Source: Botryosphaeria dothidea
Lineage: Eukaryota > Ascomycota > Dothideomycetes > Botryosphaeriales > Botryosphaeriaceae
Direction: 5' to 3'
Assembly: GCA_011503125.2 (NCBI GenBank)
Contig: WWBZ02000051.1
Span: 434,001-498,000 of the forward strand
Length of the DNA stretch: 64,000 nt
The translations under genes were made by a program, and so were the position numbers. The notes beneath the pieces are model-generated. The model made no database searches. It saw nothing but the letters and a program-made list of their open reading frames with translations, and was not told the origin of the DNA. Below, piece by piece: positions 45,031-55,432 of the stretch (positions within the stretch are counted from its first letter, which is position 1; every line of letters starts with the position of its first letter).

Positions 45031-45624
45031 ATGGCATCCGCAGCAGAACAATTCTTCCAGACCACCGAGCTGCTCGAGCTGGTGTTTCTCTTTCTGGACA
45101 CCGCATCGCTCCTCACCGCGGCGTCCGTTTGCCACCATTGGCGCACGGTCGTCGCATCCTCGCTGCCGATCCAGCGCGCCCTTTTCCTCCAGCCCGCGCT
45201 CAACCGGGGCCCGCTGCTCGCGCTGGGCCCGCCGGGAGAGCTGCCCGCCAACGTCTGCCATGCCAACGAGCTGCCGCGCCCGCTGCAGCCCCGTGCCAAC
45301 GACCTCCTGATCAGAAGGCTCCGGCTGGGCCACTGCGAGCCGCCCGACCCCGACTACGACGGCGGGTACATGCCCATGGTCTCGGTGCGCTGGCTGGACG
45401 GGAAGGAGGGCGCGCGGCCGTCGTGGCGCCGCATGTTCCTGACGCAGCCGCCGCCCAGGCGCGTCGAGATCCTGATTGACGGCACCGACATGTTCCAGCC
45501 GGTGAAAGCCTGGGTCGAGTGCGCGCATGGCGTTACCGCCGGCATGATCTACGATAAGTGCCATGAACTAGTCTCGGGCCGACCCTGGGGGAAGCGGAGC
45601 ATGGGCTGGTTCTTCGAGCTGTAA
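45031..45624 (+). CDS. F-box domain protein, 197 aa
   Basis: Single exon. ATG 45031 follows the microsatellite. The F-box reads FFQTTELLELVFLFLDTASL then LTAASVCHHWRTVVASS, close to the canonical pattern of fungal F-box proteins with a Cys-His-Trp-Arg signature. The remainder (PLLALGPPGELPANVCHANE, RRMFLTQPPPRRVEILIDG, ECAHGVTAGMIYDKCHELV) is a common C-terminal domain in such proteins. Probable SCF substrate adaptor. Target unknown. Confidence 0.85.
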   Translation: MASAAEQFFQTTELLELVFLFLDTASLLTAASVCHHWRTVVASSLPIQRALFLQPALNRGPLLALGPPGELPANVCHANELPRPLQPRANDLLIRRLRLGHCEPPDPDYDGGYMPMVSVRWLDGKEGARPSWRRMFLTQPPPRRVEILIDGTDMFQPVKAWVECAHGVTAGMIYDKCHELVSGRPWGKRSMGWFFEL

Positions 45625-45912
45625 GGCCTACTAGGTTAACCGGCTGCATTAAAATCCTCTCCTCTGCATTGATTCCTACAGATTGCATGTGCTCCCGGTT
45701 TGTATCATACGGAATGAGTATTACCCAAACGGCGTCAGAGGTCATAGATTGTATAAGCCTTGATTTGTTTTAAACATCCAAATTTTGTGTGATAAAGAGC
45801 TAGATACAGACTATAAGCATTGCAAAATACTATGCTCAAACCGTAATGACAGAGACTCGCTAATACAAAGGAAAGACTGTGGCTAGAGCTAAGTTCTCGA
45901 AGTTTTCATCCT
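45625..45912. other. Intergenic, convergent 3' ends
   Basis: 288 bp, AT-rich, serving as terminator region of both neighbours. Nothing else seen. Confidence 0.4.
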
Positions 45913-48243
45913 TTACGCTTTCTTGCTAGGCGTAGGCGCCGCCGACGACGACGTGGAGAGCAGGAACCCGAGGTTCACAGAGCCGTAGCAGTTCGCCCGC
46001 TCCGCACTGCAGGCCGCCTGGTTCGGGTCGCCCGTCGACCTGCACGCGTCGTACGCCTTCTCGCAGCACGTCGCGGCCTGCGAGTTGCAGTACGCCAGGT
46101 TGGGGTCGCCGCTGCCCAGGCACTTGTTCTTTTGGTCCGAGCACGAGCCCGCCGGGGCAGCGGTGGTGGTCGTGGTCGGGGCGCTGCTGGTCGCGGTGGA
46201 AGAGGCGGAGGCGGTGCTGGCGGGCGCGGAGGACGTCAGGGAGAGCAGCGAGCCGAGACCGACGCTGCCGTAGCAGTCGGCGCGCTCGGCGCTGCAGGTG
46301 GCTTGGTTGGGCGAGCTGGTGGAGCGGCACGCGTCGTAGGCCTTTTCGCAGCAGGTGGCGGCTTGCGAGTTGCAGAAGGAGAAGTTGGGGTCGCCGCTGC
46401 TCAGGCAGGTGTTCTTCTGGGTGGCGCAGGAGCCGGTGGCGGTCGAGGTGGTAGTAGGGGCGCTGCTGGTGGCGGTAGAGGATGCGGAAGTGGTGCTGGG
46501 AGCTGCGGAGGAGGAAGTGCTCAGGAGGAAGCCAAGGTTGACGCTGCCGAAGCAGTTGGCGCGCTCGGCGCTGCAGTAGGCCTGGTTGGGAGAAGAGGTC
46601 GATCGGCAGGCATCGTAGGCCTTCTCGCAGCAATCAGCAGCTTGCGCGTTGCAGGCTGCGAGGTTGGGGTCACCGGAGCCGAGGCAGGCGTTCTTCTTGT
46701 CGGAGCAGGTGGCCGCTGCGATGGAAGATGGCTTCACTGAAGAAGTAGTCGCGGGGGTGGATGGCTTGACGCTGCTGCTGGCAGAGGGCTGGGGGCAAGT
46801 AGGAGCAACACCGAAGCTGGACTTGTTGCCAGTCTGGCAGTTGCTCAACTGCGCATTGCAAAAAGCAAGGTTGGGGTCGCCAGTGCTACGGCATGCGTTG
46901 TCAATGGCAGTGCAGTTGGTGCCATATTTGAAGCCAGAAGCAGCAGTGGCATCACAGAAGGCGCGCTGAGCAGAGCAGAAAGAGAGATTGGGGCTACCGG
47001 TGGAGCGGCAGGAGTTCTCCTGGAGCCGGCAAGGGTTGCAGGTTGCCGAAGCAGAGGGCGAAACCTTAGTGCTGGAGGGCTCGACCTTGGTGCTGGAGCT
47101 CGGGGCCGGCTTGGTAGTTGGTGGCGGAGCCGGCTTGCTGCTGGAAGACGGAGCGCTGGGCGCAGAGGACGGAGGAAGAGTGCGCGAAGTGGGAACGTCG
47201 ACACCAACAGTGACGGTCGTGGTAACGGCTGGAAGAGTTACAGCAGGGAGAGTGACGTAGACAGTCGTAGGCTTGCAGCTGTCAACACTGCTCGCGGGGA
47301 CAGTTGCAGGCTTGGAAGAAGGCGGCGCCGGAGGAGCACTCTGGGGCTTAGAAGAAGTAGGTGCAGGAGGCGCATTTGTGGGAGGCACCGGGTACAACGT
47401 CGAGACCGAAGTGACGGTAGAAACGATGGTTGTTGGGACGTGCGACTCAGTGACCCACGTAGAGTAAAGAGTCTTGGTACCGTCATGGCCAGTAGGCGTA
47501 GAGCAAGGGACAGTAGTCAAGACTGTCTTAACAATGGTGGTTGTAGTGTAGGAAGTAGTTGCAACTGGTGTGGTCTGCAGAGGAGGCGCGACGGTGGTAG
47601 GCTTCGGAGGGTATGTCTGGGAGCAGCCGCCCTTGCAAGAGGTGATGGTCAAGGTGCTTGTTGTCAGCTGCGTAGTGACATAGGTAGACGACTTGTCATC
47701 TGTCATGGTCTTGGTAATAGGGCAAGTGGTGACCGTCGTGTAGATGGTGACATCAGTAGTCGAGGGCTTCGGAGGAGACGAGGTGGAGCTGGAGGGAGAG
47801 AACGAGCTCGATAAAGAGGCAATACTCTTAGAGCTTGAAGACGAAAGAATATCCTTCGAGCTCGACACAGAGGGCGTGCCCTTGTAGCTTGAGTTCGGAG
47901 GAATTATTGTGTCGATCGACACCGGAGTGGTAGGATAGATATGCGATGAGGTCGGAGGGATCAGAGTATTGATGGTGACAGGGGTGCTCGGATAAGTTGA
48001 CTTGACCGACGAACTCGGGGGAATGATCGTATCAATGATCACGGAGCTGCTTGGAGGCAGCTTCACACTTGAGCTCGGAGGAATAATAGTGTCGATTGTA
48101 ACGGGAGTGGAAGGGGACGGATGCCCTGAAGACCCAGATGGAGTCATTGAACTCATGACGGCGGAGGAGCTCTGGACGTCATGATCGCTAGGGACTGCCA
48201 AAGTAGCCCCAAATAGGACAGTGGCAGTAATAAAGCTGCGCAT
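45913..48243 (-). CDS. Large Ser/Thr-rich, Cys-repeat wall-type secreted protein (mucin-like), about 776 aa
   Basis: Start chosen at ATG 48243 (MRSFITATVLFGATLAVPS, signal peptide); a longer frame to 48360 has no leader and is less likely. The N-terminal half has near-tandem units of the form VTIDTIIPPSSSVK, then Ser/Thr/Pro-rich mucin-like sequence with paired Cys. The C-terminal half has cysteine repeats of about 28 residues with the core (N)(A/K)C(L/R)(G/S)(S/T)xxPN(L/Q)AxC(N/S)AxxAxC. Related units run from CRLQENSCRSTGSPNLSFCS to the end. There is no hydrophobic GPI tail (ends TPSKKA), so it is released or bound by other means. Codon use is GC-rich. Function unknown; wall or biofilm structure is inference. 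Confidence 0.85.
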   Translation of the reverse strand: MRSFITATVLFGATLAVPSDHDVQSSSAVMSSMTPSGSSGHPSPSTPVTIDTIIPPSSSVKLPPSSSVIIDTIIPPSSSVKSTYPSTPVTINTLIPPTSSHIYPTTPVSIDTIIPPNSSYKGTPSVSSSKDILSSSSSKSIASLSSSFSPSSSTSSPPKPSTTDVTIYTTVTTCPITKTMTDDKSSTYVTTQLTTSTLTITSCKGGCSQTYPPKPTTVAPPLQTTPVATTSYTTTTIVKTVLTTVPCSTPTGHDGTKTLYSTWVTESHVPTTIVSTVTSVSTLYPVPPTNAPPAPTSSKPQSAPPAPPSSKPATVPASSVDSCKPTTVYVTLPAVTLPAVTTTVTVGVDVPTSRTLPPSSAPSAPSSSSKPAPPPTTKPAPSSSTKVEPSSTKVSPSASATCNPCRLQENSCRSTGSPNLSFCSAQRAFCDATAASGFKYGTNCTAIDNACRSTGDPNLAFCNAQLSNCQTGNKSSFGVAPTCPQPSASSSVKPSTPATTSSVKPSSIAAATCSDKKNACLGSGDPNLAACNAQAADCCEKAYDACRSTSSPNQAYCSAERANCFGSVNLGFLLSTSSSAAPSTTSASSTATSSAPTTTSTATGSCATQKNTCLSSGDPNFSFCNSQAATCCEKAYDACRSTSSPNQATCSAERADCYGSVGLGSLLSLTSSAPASTASASSTATSSAPTTTTTAAPAGSCSDQKNKCLGSGDPNLAYCNSQAATCCEKAYDACRSTGDPNQAACSAERANCYGSVNLGFLLSTSSSAAPTPSKKA
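45960..47040 (-). repeat. Cysteine-repeat array within the mucin-like gene
   Basis: Three long, very similar modules (about 45960-46180, 46230-46440, 46530-46720) each carry CCEKAYDACRSTxxPNQAxC followed by SAERANCxGSVxLG. More diverged units precede them. Nucleotide similarity between the modules is high, so copy number could vary by unequal exchange or replication slippage. Confidence 0.8.
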
Positions 48244-50703
48244 CTTTTCCAACGACTTTGAACGATTGAATGAGCTCTTTGGTGTGGTGTTGTAAAGGAA
48301 AAACGAGGGCTTGTTGACAATGTGAATTTTGGGTAGCAAGTATGGAGATTTATATATCACGTCCGACCATGACGTGTGAACAAGTTTCTATTCATGAGGG
48401 CGATGGTATCCGTCTTGCCGAAAGCCACTGCGCTGGAGAAGTCCAGGCACGTCGTGGGGTCGCGGTAGCGGATACGGACGCTATGGAGCCTCGTATGTGA
48501 TACCTGCCTCGTAGTGGACGTCTCTTCAGACTACTGCCCACCGGTCTGCATCTGGCCATCACACCGAGTCTAGCGGGCCGTATTTCTCCCCGCCACCTAC
48601 CTCGTATGTCCATTGCCTTCTTCCAACGCCATCATCAACCCACTGGTTCCGATCGATCCTCGGACGGCCCGCGAACTTCTATCATACCGTTACTGCTACA
48701 TCGGGAGTTTCCGTCGGGGTTCCCGGCTGTCATGCTAGTCTGCCGAAACTTTTCGTAGCTATCATAGAAGATGCCACTGAGTCTTTTACATCTGAGGGCT
48801 TTCCTTGTTCAATGAGAATCAAGACTAATGCCTGATTAAACTCCTAACGTGGCTGGGGTTGAATGCGAAGGTAGAGAATCGTATCGAAAACGCCTAGAGG
48901 TTGTGGTTGATCACAATTTCCGTGTTCTGGTGCATTGCGCCGTCGTGGGCTGTTCTATTCGAAGTTGTGTGAATCCGCATGCAGCCCTGCCAGCCACTCT
49001 CCTGCCTTCAAGAGTGGGTCGGTTCCAATAGGGAGCGGAAGAATACGAAGCCCCGCTCCAGCAGACAAGCCATCATGGTGGCAGAATGACCATCCTCCCT
49101 CCCAAGGACCAGTCTTCTGAGCAAGCGTGCACGGATAACTTGTGGCTGCTCAGCCCATCTCATGACTTCGCGTCGCGGTCAAGTTCGAAGCTTCCCGGCG
49201 GGAGGAGGCTACCGACACGTGTGCTATTTTTATCCCAATTCACCAGCCGTTTCCCCAGAAATACGGGACGCTAGCCCGGCCAACCGGCAGAGAATTTCTA
49301 GAACCAACGGCATTCAACTGCTGTCTCTGCCTCTCGTACAGGTGACAAATGAAAACAGCAGCCCCACCTTCATTAGGCGGCGCTTCCTCTTTCATGTCTT
49401 CCAATTTCGATGTGCGTTCCTTTATTCAACCCATTTGCAAGCGCAAGCACGCAAGCTAATATGAAAAATTCGTTTACAACAAAGACATCGGTAATCTTCT
49501 GCTCCTAATTTCTTCTGGTGAAGGCACATTACAGTACTACGTTGATGCCCTATCTCGTACTTGACATTCTTTCGAATAATGAGATAATGATGACGTCGTG
49601 GTCGAGAAGCCGAGAGGAGGAACTATTGATGTGCGCTAAATGATGGCTTGACCATAAACGATACGAATCTTAGCCTTCCGGGTGTAACTATTTCCGGAAG
49701 CCGCGATTGATCCGGACTCCAGGCTCTTGCCTATTCTAGTCTGAGGATACTTCTAAATCGCTAGCCCACGGGGCTGTGTGACTATTTTCGTTATCTGTCG
49801 CTCCTCACCTGTCGACATTCGAGATATAAAAGCAGCGCCCTCGGGCACATGGCCACTTGTACTTTGATTATAGCCGCCTATCTGAGAATATTCGTACCGC
49901 TTTCGGTCTTTCAGCTACCACGCAAGGCAACGGCACTGGAATCTTTTCACCGGCTCCGCTTCGATCTCAAGCCAATGAGTTTTTCGTCTTATCGGATTCT
50001 CCTGCATCTGCTTTGGGTTCATGAACAGAGGGCCTTGCGAAGGTCACAGGACTCAAAGCACTCACGTTTCCCGCATTCAATGCCGTGCGGCGACCCTGAT
50101 TTTCGACCTAAACGCAATTTAAAACAGGAAGATCTTTCATGAAGGCCGAGTGACCGGAGCCCTCAAGTCGAGTTTTGCTGCACGTGGGCGAAAAGTCGCA
50201 TAGGCAACGGGTCCTTCCCACGCAGTATGTTTCGAATGCAGCCAGATGAGACAAGGAAGCGGAAGGGTAACGTGACTCTTTAAGTGCAAAAACAAGAGGA
50301 TACAAACAGTTCTTCGCTGCGGATTTCAACCTATCATGGTTCTCAGTACGCAATATGCAAGCTAATTCTAGTAACAGCTTGCGAGGATTGCCTAGAAAGA
50401 ATGAGCACTTGGTAACGATGTCCACTCACTATTAAGTCTTAGCAAGCAGTTGCATATCAGCTTGCTTGCCCCATTGCTCTCGATTTGCATGCTGGAAACC
50501 TTGATCTTCATTTCCGTACAAATGTCCTTGAGCGTGACTTCGGGCGACCGGCGCGTCTATCTCAGTGATATGTGGCTAGCACTGGTTGGCTACGAGAAAT
50601 TTTCGTCCGCCTGTGATATGTAGGCAGGGTAGGTTACATCAGCCACGCTGAAAAAGCTCTCCCATGCCCGAGGCTTTTCCTATTCCTCAGTACCCGCAAG
50701 AAA
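48244..50703. other. Gene-poor stretch, 2.5 kb
   Basis: No convincing gene. Near 48690-48740 a short text FPAVMLVCRNFS followed by two stops recalls the L-V-C-R block of F-box/2EXR proteins and may be a tiny relic. A TATA-like CATTCGAGATATAAAAGC occurs near 49820 without a clear downstream gene. Confidence 0.35.
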
Positions 50704-52795
50704 ATGATAAGAGACAACCGTCAATATCGAAAGCCTTGTTACGAACACAGCTTTATCAGCATTTTTCCAACCACGAAAACAGCCCAGCCCCTTCTGGATA
50801 ACATCGAAGGCTACTCGGATCTACGTGACCCGGAGGGACTCTGCCTGCTCTTATTCGGTAATTGCATAGTTTTCATGGCTGCTTTGACAGTGCTGACCCG
50901 CGTGAACTATAGATGGCGGAGGAGTCCGCGGATTGTCTACATTGTACGCCCTGCGCAGCCTGATGAACATGCTCAACAGCAAGCGTCCGACCCGCTATCA
51001 GGCTGCCACCAAACCATGCGAAGTCTTCGACTTGATTGGCGGTACAAGCACTGGCTAGTAAATGGATCCTCCCTCGTGGTGTGCAGCATCTGGTTCCAGC
51101 ATAAGTATTGCCATTATGCTTGTCCGACTGGAAATGACAGTGGACGAGAGCACTGGCGGTATCTTATGGTTGTTCGGGAAAGCCGGGAGCGGTAAATCAT
51201 CTATGTCAAGCGTGAGCAATGTGCAACTCTTCCCAATGTCACTCGAGGCTGACCAAAGACGGTTCATCTACAGAGCGTTGTTGAATTGGGAGGATAGGCT
51301 CATCAGCAATGAAAAGCAACTTGTCTTGCGGTTTTTCCTTGACTCAAAATTGGGTCAAGACATGCGATCGTTGGACTATTTCTACCCAACGTTGCTGTAT
51401 CAACTGCTCAGCCAGGTTCGAGATAACTGTAGCACAGACGTGAAGCTCATGTGTTTGCGACATGTCCAAACCCACATTCAAGCTCGGAGTCCGACGGACA
51501 ATGACTTCAAAACTGCCATCAGCAATGTCTTGGATGAAATTGGCGCCACATACCTTATCCTCGATGCTCTGGATGAGTGCAAGATGCAAGAAGGTCCAGC
51601 GCTTCTCTTAAAGTGGCTGATGGATCAAAGTATGCATCCAGACCTCAAGACTTTCATCACAAGCCGGCCAGAGCAGCGAATTTTGACTGCACAAAAAGAA
51701 GAAGAACGGGATCACCCTAAGCTGCACATTGCCATGAGCATGATTTTATTAAAAAGAAAGTCCAACGAAGACATCAGGAGACTCATTGAGCACTGATTTG
51801 ACAAGTTGGAGGGCCTGCAAGGTAACAGCGATCATTGGGTTTGTCAGAAGGAGCGCATTCGTGAAGAGCTCATCAAAAAGGCAAATGTGAGTTTCCGAGC
51901 TTGTTCATTCTACCATCTTAGGAAGCTGACTATCTCAGGGAATGCCGCTATGTGCCAGTCTGATGCTTGAAATAATCGCGGACATGGATGGCGATGACAG
52001 CAAGATCGAGGAGCAGTTGGAGAAACTACCCGGAGACGTCGAACCAATCTACGAGAAAAAACTCCTTCAGATTCAAGGTTCATCCGACATAACCCTTGCA
52101 AAAGAGGTGTTTCAATGGCTGATCATCAGCAGACGACCGCTGAAGATTGAGGGTCTTGCCAGAGCCTACACTGTGAGCGAGGCGCTCAAAAAAAAGAAGA
52201 GATTGGTACACGACTGTGCTGAAAAGCGGGATCCCGGACCTCGCCAATATTTATATTTCTTCAACCCCCCACAAAAATATGAAAGACATCGAGTCGCGGC
52301 ATTTAAACGAGTGGTCGAATACTTGCTCGCAATAGTTCCCGGCGTCGCATTCGAAAATCCCGATTACGATGGCTTCAACCCACTCCAGCAGGTCGCACGT
52401 CACGGTTACGAAGGGACTGTTGACATTCTGATTGGCGCAGGCACAGGGGTAAACTCTACCTCAGACCATCAGGAGATTTGCCTGCACTTGGCCGCCGAGA
52501 ACGGAAAGGTTGACGTTGTGGATCTGCTTCTTCGAAGGGGTGCATCTGTTGACTTCTCACGCTACTGGGACGGGCGAACAACAGTGTACCTCGCTGCAGA
52601 CAAAGGCTCGTCAAATCACTGGTGCGATCAGCGTACATAAATGCCGTCGATGACGCGCAGCAAACGCCGCTTCACCAAGCACGGCACGTACAAGACGCTG
52701 GCTGTCAAGGGCAGCAGAATACGGCAAGCACTGTGGGTAGCTCTGTGGTACGCACAGAGTATATCTTCTCACAAGTAGAGCTACAACAGTGATAT
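50704..52795 (+). pseudogene. Broken patatin-NACHT-ankyrin NLR-type gene
   Basis: An intron at about 50861-50912 joins DPEGLCLLLF to DGGGVRGLSTLYALRSLMNM, the oxyanion motif of a patatin-like phospholipase. The nucleophile elbow FDLIGGTSTG follows. After an odd junction (51060-51106) the frame gives ISIAIMLVRLEMTVDE, immediately followed by STGGILWLFGKAGSGKSS, the P-loop of a NACHT ATPase. The rest of the patatin domain (about 200 residues, with the catalytic Asp) is missing. NACHT continues with TYLILDALDEC (Walker B) and FITSRPE. An in-frame TGA at 51794 interrupts it, then an intron and MPLCASLMLEIIADMDGDDS. Ankyrin-like units (FNPLQQVARHGYEGTVDILI, ICLHLAAENGKVDVVDLLLR) lead to a stop at 52638, with one more unit in another frame (DDAQQTPLHQA). 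A decayed self/non-self or immune-type gene. Confidence 0.8.
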
Positions 52796-53514
52796 GAGTT
52801 ATCTCTCTACTATATGAAAGCTGTATCCTCGGGTGACTAAGTCTGGCCGTTCAAAGAAATACGACCATTTCCTGTTACTTCTTCTCCCGCTCTTCCCCTC
52901 AGGTAACATCAACTTTGGAGATGTTTACATTCCGCGTTCTAACGAATCGTTACGAGGCAAACTCCTCCGTTTGCTCGGTTTCTTTCACATGTTCGCCACC
53001 ATCCCTGCTCCGATCCGCATGTGGGAATTCTGGTTCGACCAATCAGAGGCGACGCGGCCCAAACACCCTCTCTCGACTCCGATGACCCTGCAGGAAAACG
53101 AAACAACATGCGCATGTAGCTGGCAGTCCAAGAGAACCAAAAAGCAATTCACCGCAGAGACTATCGCCGACTTCTCATGGATGGCAAGCAGTGCCCAACC
53201 AGTCAACCTGCTCTGAGCTTATGTGTGCAGCACCATCCTCCTCCCGCCCAGGGACGTCGGGTACCTGGAATCCTTTGGTCCGTCTGACGGGATCATCCCC
53301 ACCTAGTCAAGGCCCTGACAGGCATAGCATCCCACCTAGCGCAAAGGGCCCGTTCTGAGGTACCGAGATCTCCCATCTGAAACAGCCCGCGCAACGCAGA
53401 TCCGCCAACAGACTTTTCCAGTCCACATCGTCGACCGAGGACCATGCGCACACACACAAGCCGTGAAACATTCCCGATCTGTCACTGATTTTCCGCGGAC
53501 CTGTTTTCTTGCAG
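52796..53514. other. Unassigned sequence after the NLR relic
   Basis: About 720 bp. A 127-codon frame (52833-53216, plus) has a hydrophobic start but no recognised domain, and I do not call it. Confidence 0.3.
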
Positions 53515-53721
53515 CTATGGTAGGGATGGGCGTCCGGCGCATTGGGCGATATCGTGGACGCGCACGCGGGACGGGAATACGCCAGGGGAGATGATGGTTT
53601 CGGGGAAGAGGGTATTTTGATCGACGCAGATCTGCGGATCCTCCGCACCGCACGGCTCAGAAAGTAAGTAAGTGGCCAAGACGCACACGGCCAACGCTAA
53701 GATAGGATTGCGCCTATCCAT
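53515..53721 (-). CDS. Possible small secreted peptide, 68 aa
   Basis: MDRRNPILALAVCVLATYLL then SEPCGAEDPQICVDQNT form a credible signal peptide and mature start with cysteines, ending at GRPSLP. No homology recognised. It may be a partial exon of a longer gene or chance. Confidence 0.25.
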   Translation of the reverse strand: MDRRNPILALAVCVLATYLLSEPCGAEDPQICVDQNTLFPETIISPGVFPSRVRVHDIAQCAGRPSLP

Positions 53722-54501
53722 CACGATCGAGCCACACACGTCAGCACTTTCTGATACAATTCGTCTTTGGAGAGTTGCAATTGCCGGACTCTTATCAGGC
53801 AGAATCGAAGATCTGTATGTATGTATCAGAATGCTAGCTCCGTGCGATGTTTTGACGCCGGATAGAACGCGAGATAAGCGCTGTCATCAAGACCATTCAA
53901 CCAATGCAACCGTGGTTCCCCAACCAAACCGTTCCCGCAGCGCGTGTTGTCGATCGCGCGTCTTCTCCTCCGCATCCGAGACACGCGGATCCGCTACCAC
54001 GAGTCTACCGCGCGCATGCCTGGCCCGCATGCAAACGCAGACCCATAGCCCCTGAACACCACTCAGATCTTCCCTTCATCCTCAAGCCCGACCCCATCCC
54101 AGCATGATGATGATGCACACTAGGTGCGGCTGAGAAGTGCATTTGCCCAAAAACTTCCGACCCGAGGCGGCGCCACCATGCAGTGCAACGTAAGACCGAG
54201 CACCCTCCGTCGGTCCTCCCGAAACATTCGGTCGGGCAGTCCCCGCCCCTGCGACTCGACGGCAGCGCCGAGCGCGACACCCGTCAGCAACACGTTTGTT
54301 CGTGTCAGCCGGGCAATTGCTGTGTCTGGCGTTCTTCGTCGGGTGCGTCCGAAGCGCTGAGACGCGTGGCCCGCACGTATCCTTGCGAATAGTCGAAAAG
54401 AGAGCCTAACAGGGCGACGTCGTCGGCGAGTAACCTGTTCCCTGCATCGTGACTGACGTGCGAGTTCCATCTCTTCACCTGAACCATGCACCCCTCTCCC
54501 T
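53722..54501. other. Intergenic, nothing recognised
   Basis: About 780 bp with only short overlapping frames on both strands. Confidence 0.35.
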
Positions 54502-55432
54502 TCAATCGTCATCAATCTCCAAGATGCGCCGCAGCGTCGCCACCTCGGTGTGGTCCCTGTAATTCTTCATGCGATGACACCAGACCACCTCCCCATCCTC
54601 AAACAAGAAATCTCCGCCAATCTGCAGCCAATTCCCGCTCTTCATCGCGCCGCGCACGCCCTGCCGGCGCGTCTGCTGGCCGACCTGCTTGATCTGCCCC
54701 GCCAGCCAGGCGGGCGGGGCGATGTCGCGCATGTAGTCGGGCCGCTTGCTGCCGATGTCGAAGGAGACGGACATGCCGAGCGCGCGGTACAGCGCGCGCG
54801 AGGGGTCGGCGAAGATGGGGAAGGGGCAGCCGGTGTAGGCCTTGTAGGCGGGGATCATGCTGGGGGCGCCGCAGCCGATGATGATGATGTTGGTGGGGAT
54901 GGGCATGGTGAAGTAGGTCTGCGGGTCGATGCTCTGGGTCAGGGCTTGGAGGTAGGCTTGGCAGGCCTGCGTTTGTTAGGACGTTGAGGGCGGAGGGGTG
55001 GAGGGTAGGAGGACGTACGCCGCAGTAGAAGTGCCGCACGAAGAGGACGAGTTGGCGCTGGCCGATGGCCATGTCGCCGTTGAAGAAGGACTTGAAGGGC
55101 TTGGCGTTGCCTTCGGCGTCGTAGATGTCAATTTCGCCAGCTTCCTCGAGGGTCTTTTTGGAGGGGCAGTTGTCGGATACGTTTACGTCTTCGCGCAGTT
55201 GGGTGAAGTAGTCTTCGGTGTCGAAGTAGCAGGAACCATACAGGAAGCTGCTGCGGATTTCATGGTCGTGGACGCGGTCGAACGAGGACACGCTGGAGAC
55301 ATTGGTATTGACGGTGCCATTGGAGCTGTGGGAGGATCGGGTGGATGAGGTAGGAGAAGTTGATTCAGTAAGGTCAGATCCGGCCATTGATGCTTTCCGT
55401 GCACGGTCACCGCGGAATTTGATCAGAGGCAT
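54502..55432 (-). CDS. Thioredoxin-fold AhpC/TSA-like protein (AAED1/PRXL2 type)
   Basis: Start ATG 55432 (MPLIKFRGDRARKASMAGSD). A Ser-rich unstructured leader of about 40 residues, likely phosphorylated, is followed by YDAEGNAKPFKSFFNGDMAI then LVLFVRHFYCG. A 60-nt intron near 55017-54970 joins it to ACQAYLQALTQSI, making the CGxC-type active-site region YCGACQ. Then IPTNIIIIGCGAPSMIPAY, GCPFPIFADPSRALYRALG and GDFLFEDGEVVWCHRMKNYR are the usual strand/helix pattern of AAED1/PRXL2-like peroxiredoxin relatives. Likely cytosolic redox protein; peroxidase activity not certain. An intact ordinary gene. Confidence 0.85.

Noticed and set aside
46132..46740. Open frame of 202 codons (plus), Gly-rich
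   Set aside because: Antisense of the Cys-repeat region of the mucin-like gene.
48690..48740. FPAVMLVCRNFS, an F-box/2EXR-like snippet
   Set aside because: Too short and followed by two stops to be called.
52833..53216. 127-codon frame with hydrophobic start
   Set aside because: Hydrophobic stretch is not at the N-terminus in signal-peptide form and no homology is recognised.
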